DNA from: UBA6168 sp965222975
GTDB taxonomy: Bacteria > Bacteroidota > Bacteroidia > Chitinophagales > Saprospiraceae
NCBI GenBank assembly: GCA_965222975.1
Contig: CBDCVJ010000054.1
Coordinates: 306,391-370,390, forward strand
Direction: 5' to 3'
Length of the DNA: 64,000 nucleotides
In this document: positions 43,314 through 52,583 of the stretch, piece after piece
Layout of the letters: each line of letters opens with the position of its first letter
Position numbering within the stretch: position 1 is the first letter of the stretch
Notes under the pieces: model-generated
The model's database searches: none
What the model was told of the DNA's origin: nothing
What the model saw: the letters and a program-made list of their open reading frames with translations, nothing else
Position numbers and translations under genes: made by a program

Positions 43314-44519
43314 ATGCCCGAAGCCTACCTTTACGACGCCATCCGCACCCCAAGGGGAAAAGGCAAACCCGGTGGTGCCCTTTACGAAGTCAAGCCCATT
43401 GACCTGCTCGGTGCATGCCTTTCTGCTATAAAAAAAAGGAACAATTTAAAAGTAAAAGAAATTGAAGACCTCATTATCGGATGCGTTACACCCGTCAAAA
43501 ACCAGGGGCATAATATTGCAAAAGCAGCATTGCTATACAGAGGTTGGCCAGATAGCATCGGCGGATTTCAAATAAACCGTTTTGGTGCATCTGGATTGGA
43601 AGCAGTGAATTTGGCCGCTATGAAAGTAACATCTGGGTGGGAAGAATTGGTGCTGGCAGGCGGTGTGGAAAGTATGAGCCGAACACCTATTGGGCAGGAC
43701 GGAGGGCCATTAACACACGATCCGGAAGTTATTAATAAAATTGGCTACATCCCTCAGGGAGTTGCTGCTGACCTTATCGCCAGTCTTGAATTTTTCAAAA
43801 GGGATGACTTGGACCGATATGCTCACCGAAGCCACCAACGTGCAAATGCTGCTTGGCAAAATGGCCATTTCAAAAAATCAATTGTGCCAATACTCGACAG
43901 GAACGGCCTTACCATTTTAGAAAATGATGAAGTGATACGGCCAGATTCTTCCTTTGAGGCAATCACAGCTTTGCCCCCCGCATTTGAGGATGTAGCAAAA
44001 AGTGGCTTCGATGAATTGGCTATTAAAATGTATCCCCAAATTGAAAAAATCTTTCACTTACACACCGCGGGAAATTCTTCTGCATTGGCAGATGGAGCAT
44101 CGCTCGTTTTGGTCGGGTCAAAAGAAATAGGCCAAAAACTTGGTTTAAAGCCAAGGGCAAAATTTATTTCCGTAGCCAATGTCAGCACAGAGCCAACTAT
44201 CAGCTTGACTGGCGCTGCTCCTGCTGCCTTGAAAGCCTTACGTCGGGCAGATATGCTGCCTACCGATATAGATCTGTGGGAAATGAACGAGTCCTTTGCT
44301 TCAGCTGTGATGAAATTTCAAAAAGACCTCGACATCGATCCTTCTATTTTGAATGTCAATGGTGGCGCAATCGCTATGGGACACCCGTTAGGTGCTACGG
44401 GTGCAATGCTCCTGGGAACTTTATTGGATGAATTGGAACGGAGGGATTTGAATACTGGGTTGGTGGCTTTAAGTGCGAGTGGAGGTATGGGCGTTGCGAC
44501 TATTATTGAAAGGGTGTAA
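43314..44519 (+). CDS. Thiolase-family protein lacking both catalytic cysteines
   Basis: The fold is clearly that of acetyl-CoA C-acyltransferases (401 aa): YDAIRTPRGKGKPGGALYEV, GCVTPVKNQG, VLAGGVESMSRTPIG, EMNESFASAV and GGAIAMGHPLGATGAM. The nucleophile position, normally C in NRFCASG, is Gly at residue 91 (NRFGASG). The second cysteine near the C-terminus (normally C-x-G-G-G-M-G) is Ser at residue 387 (SASGGMG). The catalytic His (H357) and the NE of the CNE-like loop remain. A normal Claisen thiolase reaction is therefore unlikely. It may bind acyl-CoA or catalyse another step. It lies 68 bases after gldG. Confidence 0.88.
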   Translation: MPEAYLYDAIRTPRGKGKPGGALYEVKPIDLLGACLSAIKKRNNLKVKEIEDLIIGCVTPVKNQGHNIAKAALLYRGWPDSIGGFQINRFGASGLEAVNLAAMKVTSGWEELVLAGGVESMSRTPIGQDGGPLTHDPEVINKIGYIPQGVAADLIASLEFFKRDDLDRYAHRSHQRANAAWQNGHFKKSIVPILDRNGLTILENDEVIRPDSSFEAITALPPAFEDVAKSGFDELAIKMYPQIEKIFHLHTAGNSSALADGASLVLVGSKEIGQKLGLKPRAKFISVANVSTEPTISLTGAAPAALKALRRADMLPTDIDLWEMNESFASAVMKFQKDLDIDPSILNVNGGAIAMGHPLGATGAMLLGTLLDELERRDLNTGLVALSASGGMGVATIIERV

Positions 44520-44530
44520 ATAGAAAATAA

Positions 44531-44570
44531 AAAATGGAAGACATCAGTTTTGATTGTCTTCCATTTTTTT
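44531..44570. terminator. Bidirectional terminator
   Basis: A 13-base perfect stem (AAAATGGAAGACA and its complement) with an 11-base loop is A-rich on the left and T-rich on the right. It lies between the convergent thiolase-like gene and the PUL on the minus strand. Confidence 0.88.
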
Positions 44571-44597
44571 CAAAAATGTATACTACTGAATCTCATT

Positions 44598-46163
44598 TTA
44601 CTTTTTAAACAAATGGATTAAGTAAGCAATAACTGGAATCGTCAAACTCATTCCCACTAAATCAGCAGGTACTATTTCACCCCATACAAAATAGATAAAA
44701 GCAAAACCCACCAACGCCAATCCGAATGCATGTTTCATCGCTTTAAAGTAATTAGTCTTATTAAATGGGAAACGGCGGATTTTTACTGGAATAGCCCCTT
44801 GTCCAGTTGCCATCCCCACTTCCGTCTGCATTCCTCTAACAAATACAACCCCCATCGTTATCATGATTAATGCAAATAAGAACATTGCCCATTCGCCCAT
44901 GGTAGGAATAGCTGCCGTGCCCGGAGGTGGACATGTAGAATAATATACATTATCAACGAAGAACCTTGCTGAACCGGGCGGGTTGGCAGAAAGGATCAGT
45001 TGTGCAATATTGTCCCTATTCTGAAGGTTGATAAAGTTTGCTAATGGAATGTAATAGGTCACCCATTCTTCTTGTGGTGGGTTATCGAAAACGATTTCCT
45101 CCTCCGTATCATCTCCTCCTCCGAATGATTGATCCGCGCCGAAATCCACTAATTTCACCCTGAATGTGGAAGCATTATCGATCCAAACATCAATATTGAA
45201 TGCCATCATACCAGACGCATCAATTAGATTCGCACCTGTTGTTTCTATTCCTAAAAAATTAACATTTTCATATAGCTTGGTATCATTCCCCGCTATTTGA
45301 AGATCAGTCAAGGAAGCTGCCGACCAAGGAGTCAACCACGTATCTACAGGCACATCAGTATAGGAATTACTGAACATGGAGATCACATTTCCCGGATTGC
45401 AAGTTGGGTCAGGGGCTGCAACGGTAGGATCTTGACCAATTGGAGGTGCCATGCAGTTGGCATCACAACTGTTCCAGCCGAAAGTAAGAGTTTGAGGTGT
45501 ACCTGTGACGTCAATATACCTATTCGTAAAACCGAAATTGGTAACAGTACAAGGATCACCTGGGCTGAACATCTCTTCCCCTTCTTGTCTGAAGAATTTA
45601 TATTCATTATCACCTCCTGGCATAAGAACAGTAGCACAATAAATACCATCACCATCGGGGTCAGTCACAAAATTACAGTTGGCACACCAGCCGTTGAAAC
45701 TACCAAATACAGATGGAGCAGTGGCGGAAGGTAAACAAGTAAGGTCTACGCATAAGGTTATATCTGCCGAGGCAGGAGGTGCAGCGCACATTGCATCACA
45801 GCTGTTCCAACCAAAAGTAACTGTTTGGTTAACACCATTGACTACATTGATATACCTATTGGTAAAACCGAAATTGGTAACAGTGCAAGGATCGCCAGGG
45901 TTAAACATCTCTTCCCCTTCTTGTCTGAAGAATTTATATTCATTGTCACCATCGGGCATGGTAACAGTGGCACAATAAATACCGTCACCGTCGGGGTCGG
46001 TCACTGGGTTACAGTTGGCACACCAGCCATTAAAACCACCAAACACGGAAGGTGCTGTAGCAGAAGGCAAGCAGCTAAGATCCACACAAACCGTTATATC
46101 AGCATCTGCATGGACAAAGAAGGCACTTAATGAAAAGCAAAATAGTAGAACTAGTTTTTTCAT
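44598..46163 (-). CDS. Surface glycan-binding-like protein with PTMGEW membrane anchor
   Basis: A Sec signal (MKKLVLLFCFSLSAFFVHA) precedes two near-identical ~90-residue domains (about 21-112 and 133-226). Each contains ITVCVDLSCLPSATAPSVFG, FNGWCANCN, DPDGDGIYCATV and EYKFFRQEGEEMF, similar to starch-binding/CBM48-type sandwiches and rich in paired Cys. A third ~165-residue module (NVISMFSNSYTDVPVDTWLT...FRVKLVDFGAD...ARFFVDNVYYS) is shared with the protein encoded at the GH16 end of the locus. Next come IPTMGEWAMFLFALIMITMG, an IPTL-CTERM-like anchor, and two further C-terminal helices. I infer a cell-bound polysaccharide-binding protein of the locus. Confidence 0.8.
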   Translation of the reverse strand: MKKLVLLFCFSLSAFFVHADADITVCVDLSCLPSATAPSVFGGFNGWCANCNPVTDPDGDGIYCATVTMPDGDNEYKFFRQEGEEMFNPGDPCTVTNFGFTNRYINVVNGVNQTVTFGWNSCDAMCAAPPASADITLCVDLTCLPSATAPSVFGSFNGWCANCNFVTDPDGDGIYCATVLMPGGDNEYKFFRQEGEEMFSPGDPCTVTNFGFTNRYIDVTGTPQTLTFGWNSCDANCMAPPIGQDPTVAAPDPTCNPGNVISMFSNSYTDVPVDTWLTPWSAASLTDLQIAGNDTKLYENVNFLGIETTGANLIDASGMMAFNIDVWIDNASTFRVKLVDFGADQSFGGGDDTEEEIVFDNPPQEEWVTYYIPLANFINLQNRDNIAQLILSANPPGSARFFVDNVYYSTCPPPGTAAIPTMGEWAMFLFALIMITMGVVFVRGMQTEVGMATGQGAIPVKIRRFPFNKTNYFKAMKHAFGLALVGFAFIYFVWGEIVPADLVGMSLTIPVIAYLIHLFKK

Positions 46164-46523
46164 GTTAGATTATAATTTGTTTGAGTCGTTTAATCATGAG
46201 AATTTAAATTACATTCCCAAATTGGATACCCGATTTACTAAATCATTGTCCAATAATACTAAGCCATTTCTTCAATAAGAAAATGACAGTTTTCTTTTAC
46301 AACTCGGATTTGAATAATTGAAAAAGTTATATCCTAAAAATGATAGATAGAAATGGAAAAAAGAAAGATGGGTAAGAATGTTCAACCGGATTATAACTTG
46401 TTTCAATACATCGTAAAATTAATACCAAACACCTGATTTTGAAGAACTTAATAGGAGATACAGGCCGTCTGATGTAGCTGTGATGTATTCATTGTTATAT
46501 TCATAGCCTTTTTGAGCAAACAT
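46164..46523. other. AT-rich intergenic region
   Basis: This 360-base gap separates two minus-strand genes of the locus. I see no promoter of the TAnnTTTG type, no clear terminator after the large repeat protein and no RNA gene. Confidence 0.4.
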
Positions 46524-49500
46524 TTACCTAATAACAGTGATTCCTCCTTCCAATATAACAGTCTTGCCATTTATCAATCTCACCTCTGCTAAAAACACAT
46601 AAACCCCCAATCCAACAGGCTCTCCATCATTTTTGCCATCCCATCCAAAGGTTTGGTCATTGGGAGGAAAATCATAACTCTCGAAAACATTACCTCCCCA
46701 GCGGTCAAATATTTTTAAAAACGTAACTGATTCAACCAATCCTTCATTTGCATATATGGTAAATACGTCATTGATGCTATCATCATTGGGGGAAAAGGCA
46801 TCAGGTGTAAAAACACTGGTTTTTTCTGAGACCACTAACACAATAGAGGCGTTTGCTTGGCAACCATTTTCATCAACAATCGAAATCACATATTCAGTTG
46901 TCCCAAAAGGAGTTGCCTGTGGTTCTAAACAATCTACACAACTGAGGTTATCTACTGGCGTCCATTCAATTGTTGCAATGTCGGCACTCGGTGCTATTAC
47001 CACGGGACTGAGTGTTGCCGTTTCCCCTAAAAAAAGTTCAATGACAGACGGATTAAAACTCAACCCGGGAGGTACAACCCCCGTCAACAGGACTTGATCT
47101 TCATATTGGCAGCCAGAGGCATCTTCGAGTAAAATGGAATAATTTCCTGCTGCTACCAATTCAAATAAAGGATCGGTACTAAAGGTCACCCCTCCATCTA
47201 TGGAATACAAGAATGGTGGCTGCCCCCCCATCACTTCAGATATTTCTATACTACCAAATGGATCATCGCAATCTGGATCAACGATCGTGATATTTGCATT
47301 TGTTATACCTCCTTGCAATACTGTGTTCGTGATTACCAAACTATCACAACCACCTTGATTTACCAAGGTAACGGTATCCAATCCCACCTCACTTACCAAG
47401 CAGGTACTATTGGTCAATACAATTTCGCTGCTCGGAACAAATGCCGTGTTTACAATGACCAAACTATCACAATTGCCCACAAGGAATACCGTAGTATCAA
47501 TACCAACCTCGGACATATCGCAAGTCGAGGCAAAGAGGAAGGTTGGATTTATACCTTCGAAAATAGTGTTTGTGATAACTAAACTATCGCAGCCGTTCTG
47601 GTTCATTAAAAATAGGGTGTCGATTCCGACCTGACCTTGATCACAAGAAGTGGCTGTTAAGAATACTTCACTGCTATTAAGTAAAATGGTAGTAGTGATT
47701 ACTACGCTGTCGCAAGTACTCGTCGTAAAAACTGTTGTATCCACTCCTACCATCAAAGGGTCGCACGTAGTTGCAGGTACCAATATGGTGTCTGCTGCTG
47801 AAAACGATGTAACAGTGATAACAAGGCTATCACAACCATTCTGATTTACTAAAAACAATGTATCAATTCCAACATCATTGGGGTCGCATGAAGAGGCGGT
47901 GAGAAATACCTCATCGCTATCTAATAAAGTAGTTATAGTGATCACAACGCTGTCGCAAGTGTTTGTTGAATAGACTGTCGTGTCATTGCCAACCAACATA
48001 GGGTTGCAAGTAGTTGCGGGAACAAACATGGTATCGGCATCAGATAAGGTCGTATTGGTGATAAGGAGACTATCGCAGCCATTTTGGTTTACAAAAAAAG
48101 CAGTATCAACCCCGACGTTATTCGGGTCGCAAGAGGAAGCAGTAAAAAAGAACGTATGGCTTTCGAGTAATGCAGTTGTAGTTATCACTACACTATCGCA
48201 TGTGCTCGTCGTAAAAACTGTTGTATCCACTCCTACCAACAGAGGATCGCACGTGGTCGCTGGCACAAGCATCGTATCGGCTACTGACAAAATTGTATTT
48301 GTAATAATAAGGCTGTCGCACCCAAATTGATTTGTTAAAAACAAAGTATCAGTGCCTACATCATTAGGATCGCAAGAGAAGTCAGTAGTAAAGAATTCAC
48401 TATTGTTCAATAAAGTAGTTGTAGTGATCACCACACTGTCGCATGTATTAGTCATGAAAACCATTGTATCCACACCAGCCAAGAGGGGGTCGCACGTGGT
48501 TGCAGGCACAAAAGTCGTATCGGCCAAAGAAAGGGAAATACTGGTAACGATGAGGCTATCACAGCCATTTTGGTTTATAAAAAATGCCGTATCAACACCA
48601 ACATCATTCGGATCGCAAGAAGTAGCATTGAAAAAGAACTCATGGCTTTCCAAAAGGGTCGTTGTTGTGATCACCACACTGTCGCATGTATTAGTCATGA
48701 AAACCATTGTATCCACACCAGCCAAGAGGGGGTCGCATGTGGTTGCAGGCACAAAAGTCGTATCGGCCAAGGAAAGGGAAATACTGGTAACGATGAGGCT
48801 ATCACAGCCATTTTGGTTTATAAAAAATGCTGTATCGACACCAACATCATTTGGATCGCAAGAAGTAGCATTGAAAAAGAACTCATGGCCTTCCAGCAAG
48901 GTTGTTGTGGTTATCACCACACTATCACAAGTGGCGGTAGAGATAACCATCGTATCTATTCCAACCAACAAACTGTCACAAGTCGTTACAGGAACATAAG
49001 TCGTATCCACCGGAAGGACGATCAACTCAATGGCCGTTCGGGTATTGCTGGTGCATTCAGAAATTGGTTCGATTGTTTCTGCGTAATATACTCCCGGCAT
49101 GGGCGGTAGATAGGTCGTTGAATTATCCAATAGCAGAACCCCTCCTACTGCCGAATCATACCAATCTATCTCTAGTCCCGCACCGACCATTGCGCTCAAT
49201 GCCGCCAAAGGTTCATTTTCACATATTTCAACATCCTGTCCTATAGGGGGGGCAATGTTAGGGCAACCACATGTAGGGGCTTGCACTTCAAATTCAACTT
49301 CACAGCCAGTTGCAGTATTTGAAACAGTAATGAGAACGTTAACACCTTGAGGAACATTATCAACCAAAAAAGAACCACCTCCATTGTCAATGACTGTTCC
49401 GGCGCTGCTGGCCACATTATTTCCATCTGTTTGTAAATCAATAAAATAATCGGCAAGCCCCATATTACAGGCAACCTCGATTATATTGTAAACGGGTACA

Positions 49501-52064
49501 TCATTAACCGTAACGGATTCATTTGCGGCGTTGGCACATTGACCAAAATCCGGCAAAAAGAGGATGTTGTTCACGCCACTCAAGCCACTTGGATCAAACG
49601 ATGGTCCGACGTCCCAAATTCCAGTAATTCCCTCATTTGACGAGGTAGGAAGTACAAAAGGGTCATCATCTTCACAAAACGGTCCGATTGGATCAAAGGA
49701 AGGATCGATCAAAGCCGCCACATCTATATCCATTGATAGAGACTCAGCACACTGACCTGGGTCGGGCATAAAATTAATAGTCACCGTACTTCCCCCTAAA
49801 CCAGATGGGTCAAAAGTGGGTCCTACATCCCACATCCCAGTAAAGCCATTGACCGATGTTGTGGGAAGTAGAATGGGAGGGTCGCCTTCGCAAAATTCAG
49901 GTAGTTGTACAAACTCGGGAACATTCCCATCTGCCACAGAAATATCCATTGTAACAGAAGGGGCACATTCATCAGGGTCAGGGGTAAAAATGATGGTCGT
50001 AGTGGTTCCTCCCAAACCTTGTGGATCGAATGTAGTCCCAATATCCCATGCTCCCATAATTCCATTGTCGGATACATCAGGCAATGGAACAGGTGGATCA
50101 AGTTCACAAAGCGGCCCTATTTGAGTGAATAGCGGTGTGATGTCCAGCTCCACAGTTATATCCATCGTTTGCATGGTTGCGCATTCCCCAGCATCGGGCG
50201 TAAAAGTAATCGTAACCACATTACCACCTTGCCCATTGGGGTCGAAAGATGGCCCAACGTCCCATGTGCCTGAGACGCCGTTGTCCGATATGTTAGGAAG
50301 TGAAATGGGGGGATCAGACTCACAGAGCGGCCCGATCTGAGTAAATGAGGGCGTAATCTCTTCATTCACGGTTATATCCATCGTTTGGGTGGTCGCACAT
50401 TCGCCTACATCTGGGGTGAAAGTGATGGTCACCGTGTTTCCTCCCTCCCCATTTGGGTCAAAGGTAGTACCCACATCCCATGACCCGTCAACGCCATTAT
50501 TAGAAGTTGAAGGCAGGGACACCGGTGACTCCGATTCGCATAAAGGCCCGATTTGGGTAAAATTTGGCGTTAATTCTTCATTGACCACTATGTCCATCGT
50601 GGCTGACGGGGCACATTCACCGGGATTTGGGGTAAAAGTAATTGTCACCGTAGTACCACCCTGCCCAGCAGGGTCGAATGTAAATCCAATGTCCCAGGTA
50701 CCAGAAATTCCATTAATAGAAGTGCCAGGCAATGTCAGTGGAGGTTCCGATTCGCACAAAGGACCAATCTGGTTAAAGGTGGGTGTCGCCCCTATGGCCA
50801 CATCAATGTCCATGGTTTGGGTGGACGCACATTGGCCTGCATCTGGTGTAAAGTTGATCGTTACCGTATTCCCTCCTTGTCCTGCTGGATCAAACGTAGT
50901 GCCCACATCCCACGATCCAGTCACGCCTTCGTTTGAAGCGAAAGGCAGGGGAACTGGAGGGTCCGAGTCACATAATGGTCCTATCTGGGTAAAGGTCGGA
51001 ACAACTTCTTCATCAATTACGACGTCCATTTCTGCAATGCCGCCAATACATTGGCCTGCATCGGGAGTGAAAACAGCTGTAATGGTATTCCCCCCCTGAC
51101 CAGTAGGGTCAATGCTTGGTGGGCTCCAAGTCCCAGAATATCCATTGTCCGATGTGGTAGGTAAATTTATCGAGGGATCACTTTCACACAAAGGGTCTAT
51201 TTGCATAAAGGTGGCAGGGTAACATCCATTGGGTAAGTCGTTGCTACAGAAAACATACTCTACCTCTATGTCGTACTCTATTTCAATAAATCCCTGAGAA
51301 ATAAGGTCTTGTGGGCAATTACACCCATTGTTATTTGCCTCATCGTACCTAAAAGATGGTATGATGTCAACGCCCAATTCTTCGTTTGTTCCAATAACAG
51401 TGTTCAGGCAGGTGGTCGTTGAAGTAAAAGGAATGCCGAGTGGAAACGTACTGTTGGGGCCGTCATAAACCAAATGATCACCACTGGCCGTACAATCTCC
51501 TGTGCCAGGGTTTGCATTGTTGACAAGTCCGTCTCCTGCCACGCCGCAATCATTGCCAATTGGACAGTCATCATATAAATTGGCATATAACCCTTCCAAA
51601 TATTCTTCACAACAAGCATAAGGACTGGTCAAATCAAACGTTACGCTGTTGATTGTAATAGTCAGAATCAATTCATCAACAGTCGCTCCAGCAACACAGG
51701 GAAATTCTGACTCAATGGATGGGAAATTAAATTCATATGCTTCAGAAGGTAACCAATTGGGAGGGGCACAGCAATTCCACCAGTCATTTCGATCCATTTC
51801 CGGTTCTGCATCCATTTCATTTGCACACAGCATGAACCCGCCAACAGATTGATTTCCGCCTCCAGTGCAGGCTGCACTCATTGAAGCACTCACAGTTATT
51901 TTTTTCCCTGGTTTTAATAATTCAGGATTTAATTCAAGGGGGATTTTAAGGGGTTGGACGTTAAGGGAATTTTTACTTTGGGCGTATGTTTCCCCAAATG
52001 ATATTAAAAAGCACAATACCATTAATGCAATAAAAAGTTTGTTTATTTTTTTTGCTAAATACAT
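46524..52064 (-). CDS. Giant repetitive surface protein with T9SS type B (CHU_C) sorting domain
   Basis: The 1846-residue protein has a Sec signal (LFIALMVLCFLISFGETYA) and an N-terminal unique region of about 280 residues. Eight Ig-like repeats of about 70 residues follow (about 283-851; FTQIGPLCESDPPVPLP, WDVGTTFDPxGQGGNTVTI, FTPDxGECA). After a linker, seven repeats of 81 residues (about 1018-1583) are each made of two Cys-paired halves (TTCDPLLxGVDT...TCDSVVITTT and SCDPNDVGxDT...GCDSLxIT). The end is FTPDAFSPNDDSINDVFTIY...VESVTFLKIFDRWGGNVFES, the gliding-motility-associated type B sorting domain. It should be exported and held at the surface, as an adhesin or matrix protein. Confidence 0.9.
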   Translation of the reverse strand: MYLAKKINKLFIALMVLCFLISFGETYAQSKNSLNVQPLKIPLELNPELLKPGKKITVSASMSAACTGGGNQSVGGFMLCANEMDAEPEMDRNDWWNCCAPPNWLPSEAYEFNFPSIESEFPCVAGATVDELILTITINSVTFDLTSPYACCEEYLEGLYANLYDDCPIGNDCGVAGDGLVNNANPGTGDCTASGDHLVYDGPNSTFPLGIPFTSTTTCLNTVIGTNEELGVDIIPSFRYDEANNNGCNCPQDLISQGFIEIEYDIEVEYVFCSNDLPNGCYPATFMQIDPLCESDPSINLPTTSDNGYSGTWSPPSIDPTGQGGNTITAVFTPDAGQCIGGIAEMDVVIDEEVVPTFTQIGPLCDSDPPVPLPFASNEGVTGSWDVGTTFDPAGQGGNTVTINFTPDAGQCASTQTMDIDVAIGATPTFNQIGPLCESEPPLTLPGTSINGISGTWDIGFTFDPAGQGGTTVTITFTPNPGECAPSATMDIVVNEELTPNFTQIGPLCESESPVSLPSTSNNGVDGSWDVGTTFDPNGEGGNTVTITFTPDVGECATTQTMDITVNEEITPSFTQIGPLCESDPPISLPNISDNGVSGTWDVGPSFDPNGQGGNVVTITFTPDAGECATMQTMDITVELDITPLFTQIGPLCELDPPVPLPDVSDNGIMGAWDIGTTFDPQGLGGTTTTIIFTPDPDECAPSVTMDISVADGNVPEFVQLPEFCEGDPPILLPTTSVNGFTGMWDVGPTFDPSGLGGSTVTINFMPDPGQCAESLSMDIDVAALIDPSFDPIGPFCEDDDPFVLPTSSNEGITGIWDVGPSFDPSGLSGVNNILFLPDFGQCANAANESVTVNDVPVYNIIEVACNMGLADYFIDLQTDGNNVASSAGTVIDNGGGSFLVDNVPQGVNVLITVSNTATGCEVEFEVQAPTCGCPNIAPPIGQDVEICENEPLAALSAMVGAGLEIDWYDSAVGGVLLLDNSTTYLPPMPGVYYAETIEPISECTSNTRTAIELIVLPVDTTYVPVTTCDSLLVGIDTMVISTATCDSVVITTTTLLEGHEFFFNATSCDPNDVGVDTAFFINQNGCDSLIVTSISLSLADTTFVPATTCDPLLAGVDTMVFMTNTCDSVVITTTTLLESHEFFFNATSCDPNDVGVDTAFFINQNGCDSLIVTSISLSLADTTFVPATTCDPLLAGVDTMVFMTNTCDSVVITTTTLLNNSEFFTTDFSCDPNDVGTDTLFLTNQFGCDSLIITNTILSVADTMLVPATTCDPLLVGVDTTVFTTSTCDSVVITTTALLESHTFFFTASSCDPNNVGVDTAFFVNQNGCDSLLITNTTLSDADTMFVPATTCNPMLVGNDTTVYSTNTCDSVVITITTLLDSDEVFLTASSCDPNDVGIDTLFLVNQNGCDSLVITVTSFSAADTILVPATTCDPLMVGVDTTVFTTSTCDSVVITTTILLNSSEVFLTATSCDQGQVGIDTLFLMNQNGCDSLVITNTIFEGINPTFLFASTCDMSEVGIDTTVFLVGNCDSLVIVNTAFVPSSEIVLTNSTCLVSEVGLDTVTLVNQGGCDSLVITNTVLQGGITNANITIVDPDCDDPFGSIEISEVMGGQPPFLYSIDGGVTFSTDPLFELVAAGNYSILLEDASGCQYEDQVLLTGVVPPGLSFNPSVIELFLGETATLSPVVIAPSADIATIEWTPVDNLSCVDCLEPQATPFGTTEYVISIVDENGCQANASIVLVVSEKTSVFTPDAFSPNDDSINDVFTIYANEGLVESVTFLKIFDRWGGNVFESYDFPPNDQTFGWDGKNDGEPVGLGVYVFLAEVRLINGKTVILEGGITVIR
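47316..49010 (-). repeat. Tandem 243-bp coding repeats (7 units)
   Basis: Seven units of 81 codons make up the second array in the giant repeat protein. Two adjacent units (starting near 48425 and 48668) differ at only about six to nine of 243 bases, mostly synonymous. This points to recent duplication or gene conversion. Other units are more diverged. Copy number in the assembly should be treated with care. Confidence 0.85.
49510..51215 (-). repeat. Tandem ~210-bp coding repeats (8 units)
   Basis: Eight Ig-like units of about 70 codons form the first array of the giant repeat protein. They share the pattern IGPLCES...LP...G.WDVG..FDP.G.GG..VTI.FTPD.GECA..MDI.V. They are more diverged at the DNA level than the 243-bp array. 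Confidence 0.85.
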
Positions 52065-52079
52065 TTTGATTTTTTATGT

Positions 52080-52583
52080 TTAAAGACCCCCTAGATATTG
52101 CACTAAGTTTTCTTTGTTATTTAGGCCCAATTTTTTTCTCAGCCTATACCGGCTTATTTCCACCCCCCTTACTGAAATATTCAATAACGGGGCAATATCT
52201 TTTGTGCTTAGATTAAGGCGCAGGTATGCACAGAGTTTGTGATCTTTCGGGGAAAGTTTTGGGTGTTTTTTCGCCAACCTTTTTAAAAAATTTTGGTTGG
52301 CACTATCAAAATAAATGGAAAATTGGTCCCAATTATTTTCCAAAGATTTGTCAAAATCAATTCTCCTGATTAATCTTCCAATTCCCGATTTCACTTGTTC
52401 ATGATCGTGAATCTTTTCAAGCCTCTCCAATTCCGTTTTTAAGTTTTTTATCAATTCATTTTTCTGCAATTGCTGCGTAAATAATATGGCCAATTGTTCT
52501 TTAAGACGTTGCGACTCTTTCCGTTCATGTGTAATTTTCGGATCATCATAAAAACCTTTGCTATTTATTTCATTGGTATTCAT
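52080..52583 (-). CDS. Short LuxR-type HTH regulator coupled to the phosphorylase gene
   Basis: The 167-residue protein has a coiled-coil N-terminal half (RKESQRLKEQLAILFTQQLQ, KNLKTELERLEKIHDHEQV) and a C-terminal HTH (HPKLSPKDHKLCAYLRLNLS, TKDIAPLLNISVRGVEISRY, RLRKKLGL). This HTH is the type found at the end of triple-Tyr (Y_Y_Y) sensor regulators of Bacteroidota. Here the periplasmic sensor and membrane helix are absent, so it would be a soluble factor. Its ATG overlaps the phosphorylase stop as ATGA, so it is co-translated with that enzyme. It is the only regulator in the locus and is likely to control it. Confidence 0.85.
   Translation of the reverse strand: MNTNEINSKGFYDDPKITHERKESQRLKEQLAILFTQQLQKNELIKNLKTELERLEKIHDHEQVKSGIGRLIRRIDFDKSLENNWDQFSIYFDSANQNFLKRLAKKHPKLSPKDHKLCAYLRLNLSTKDIAPLLNISVRGVEISRYRLRKKLGLNNKENLVQYLGGL

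Noticed and set aside
48352..48999. 215-residue plus-strand ORF with internal repeats
   Set aside because: It is the antisense shadow of the 243-bp repeats in the giant surface protein, which has a signal peptide and sorting domain on the minus strand.
47316..51215. CRISPR-like regular repeats
   Set aside because: The periodicity is in-frame coding repeats of 81 and about 70 codons with no unique spacers and no cas genes.
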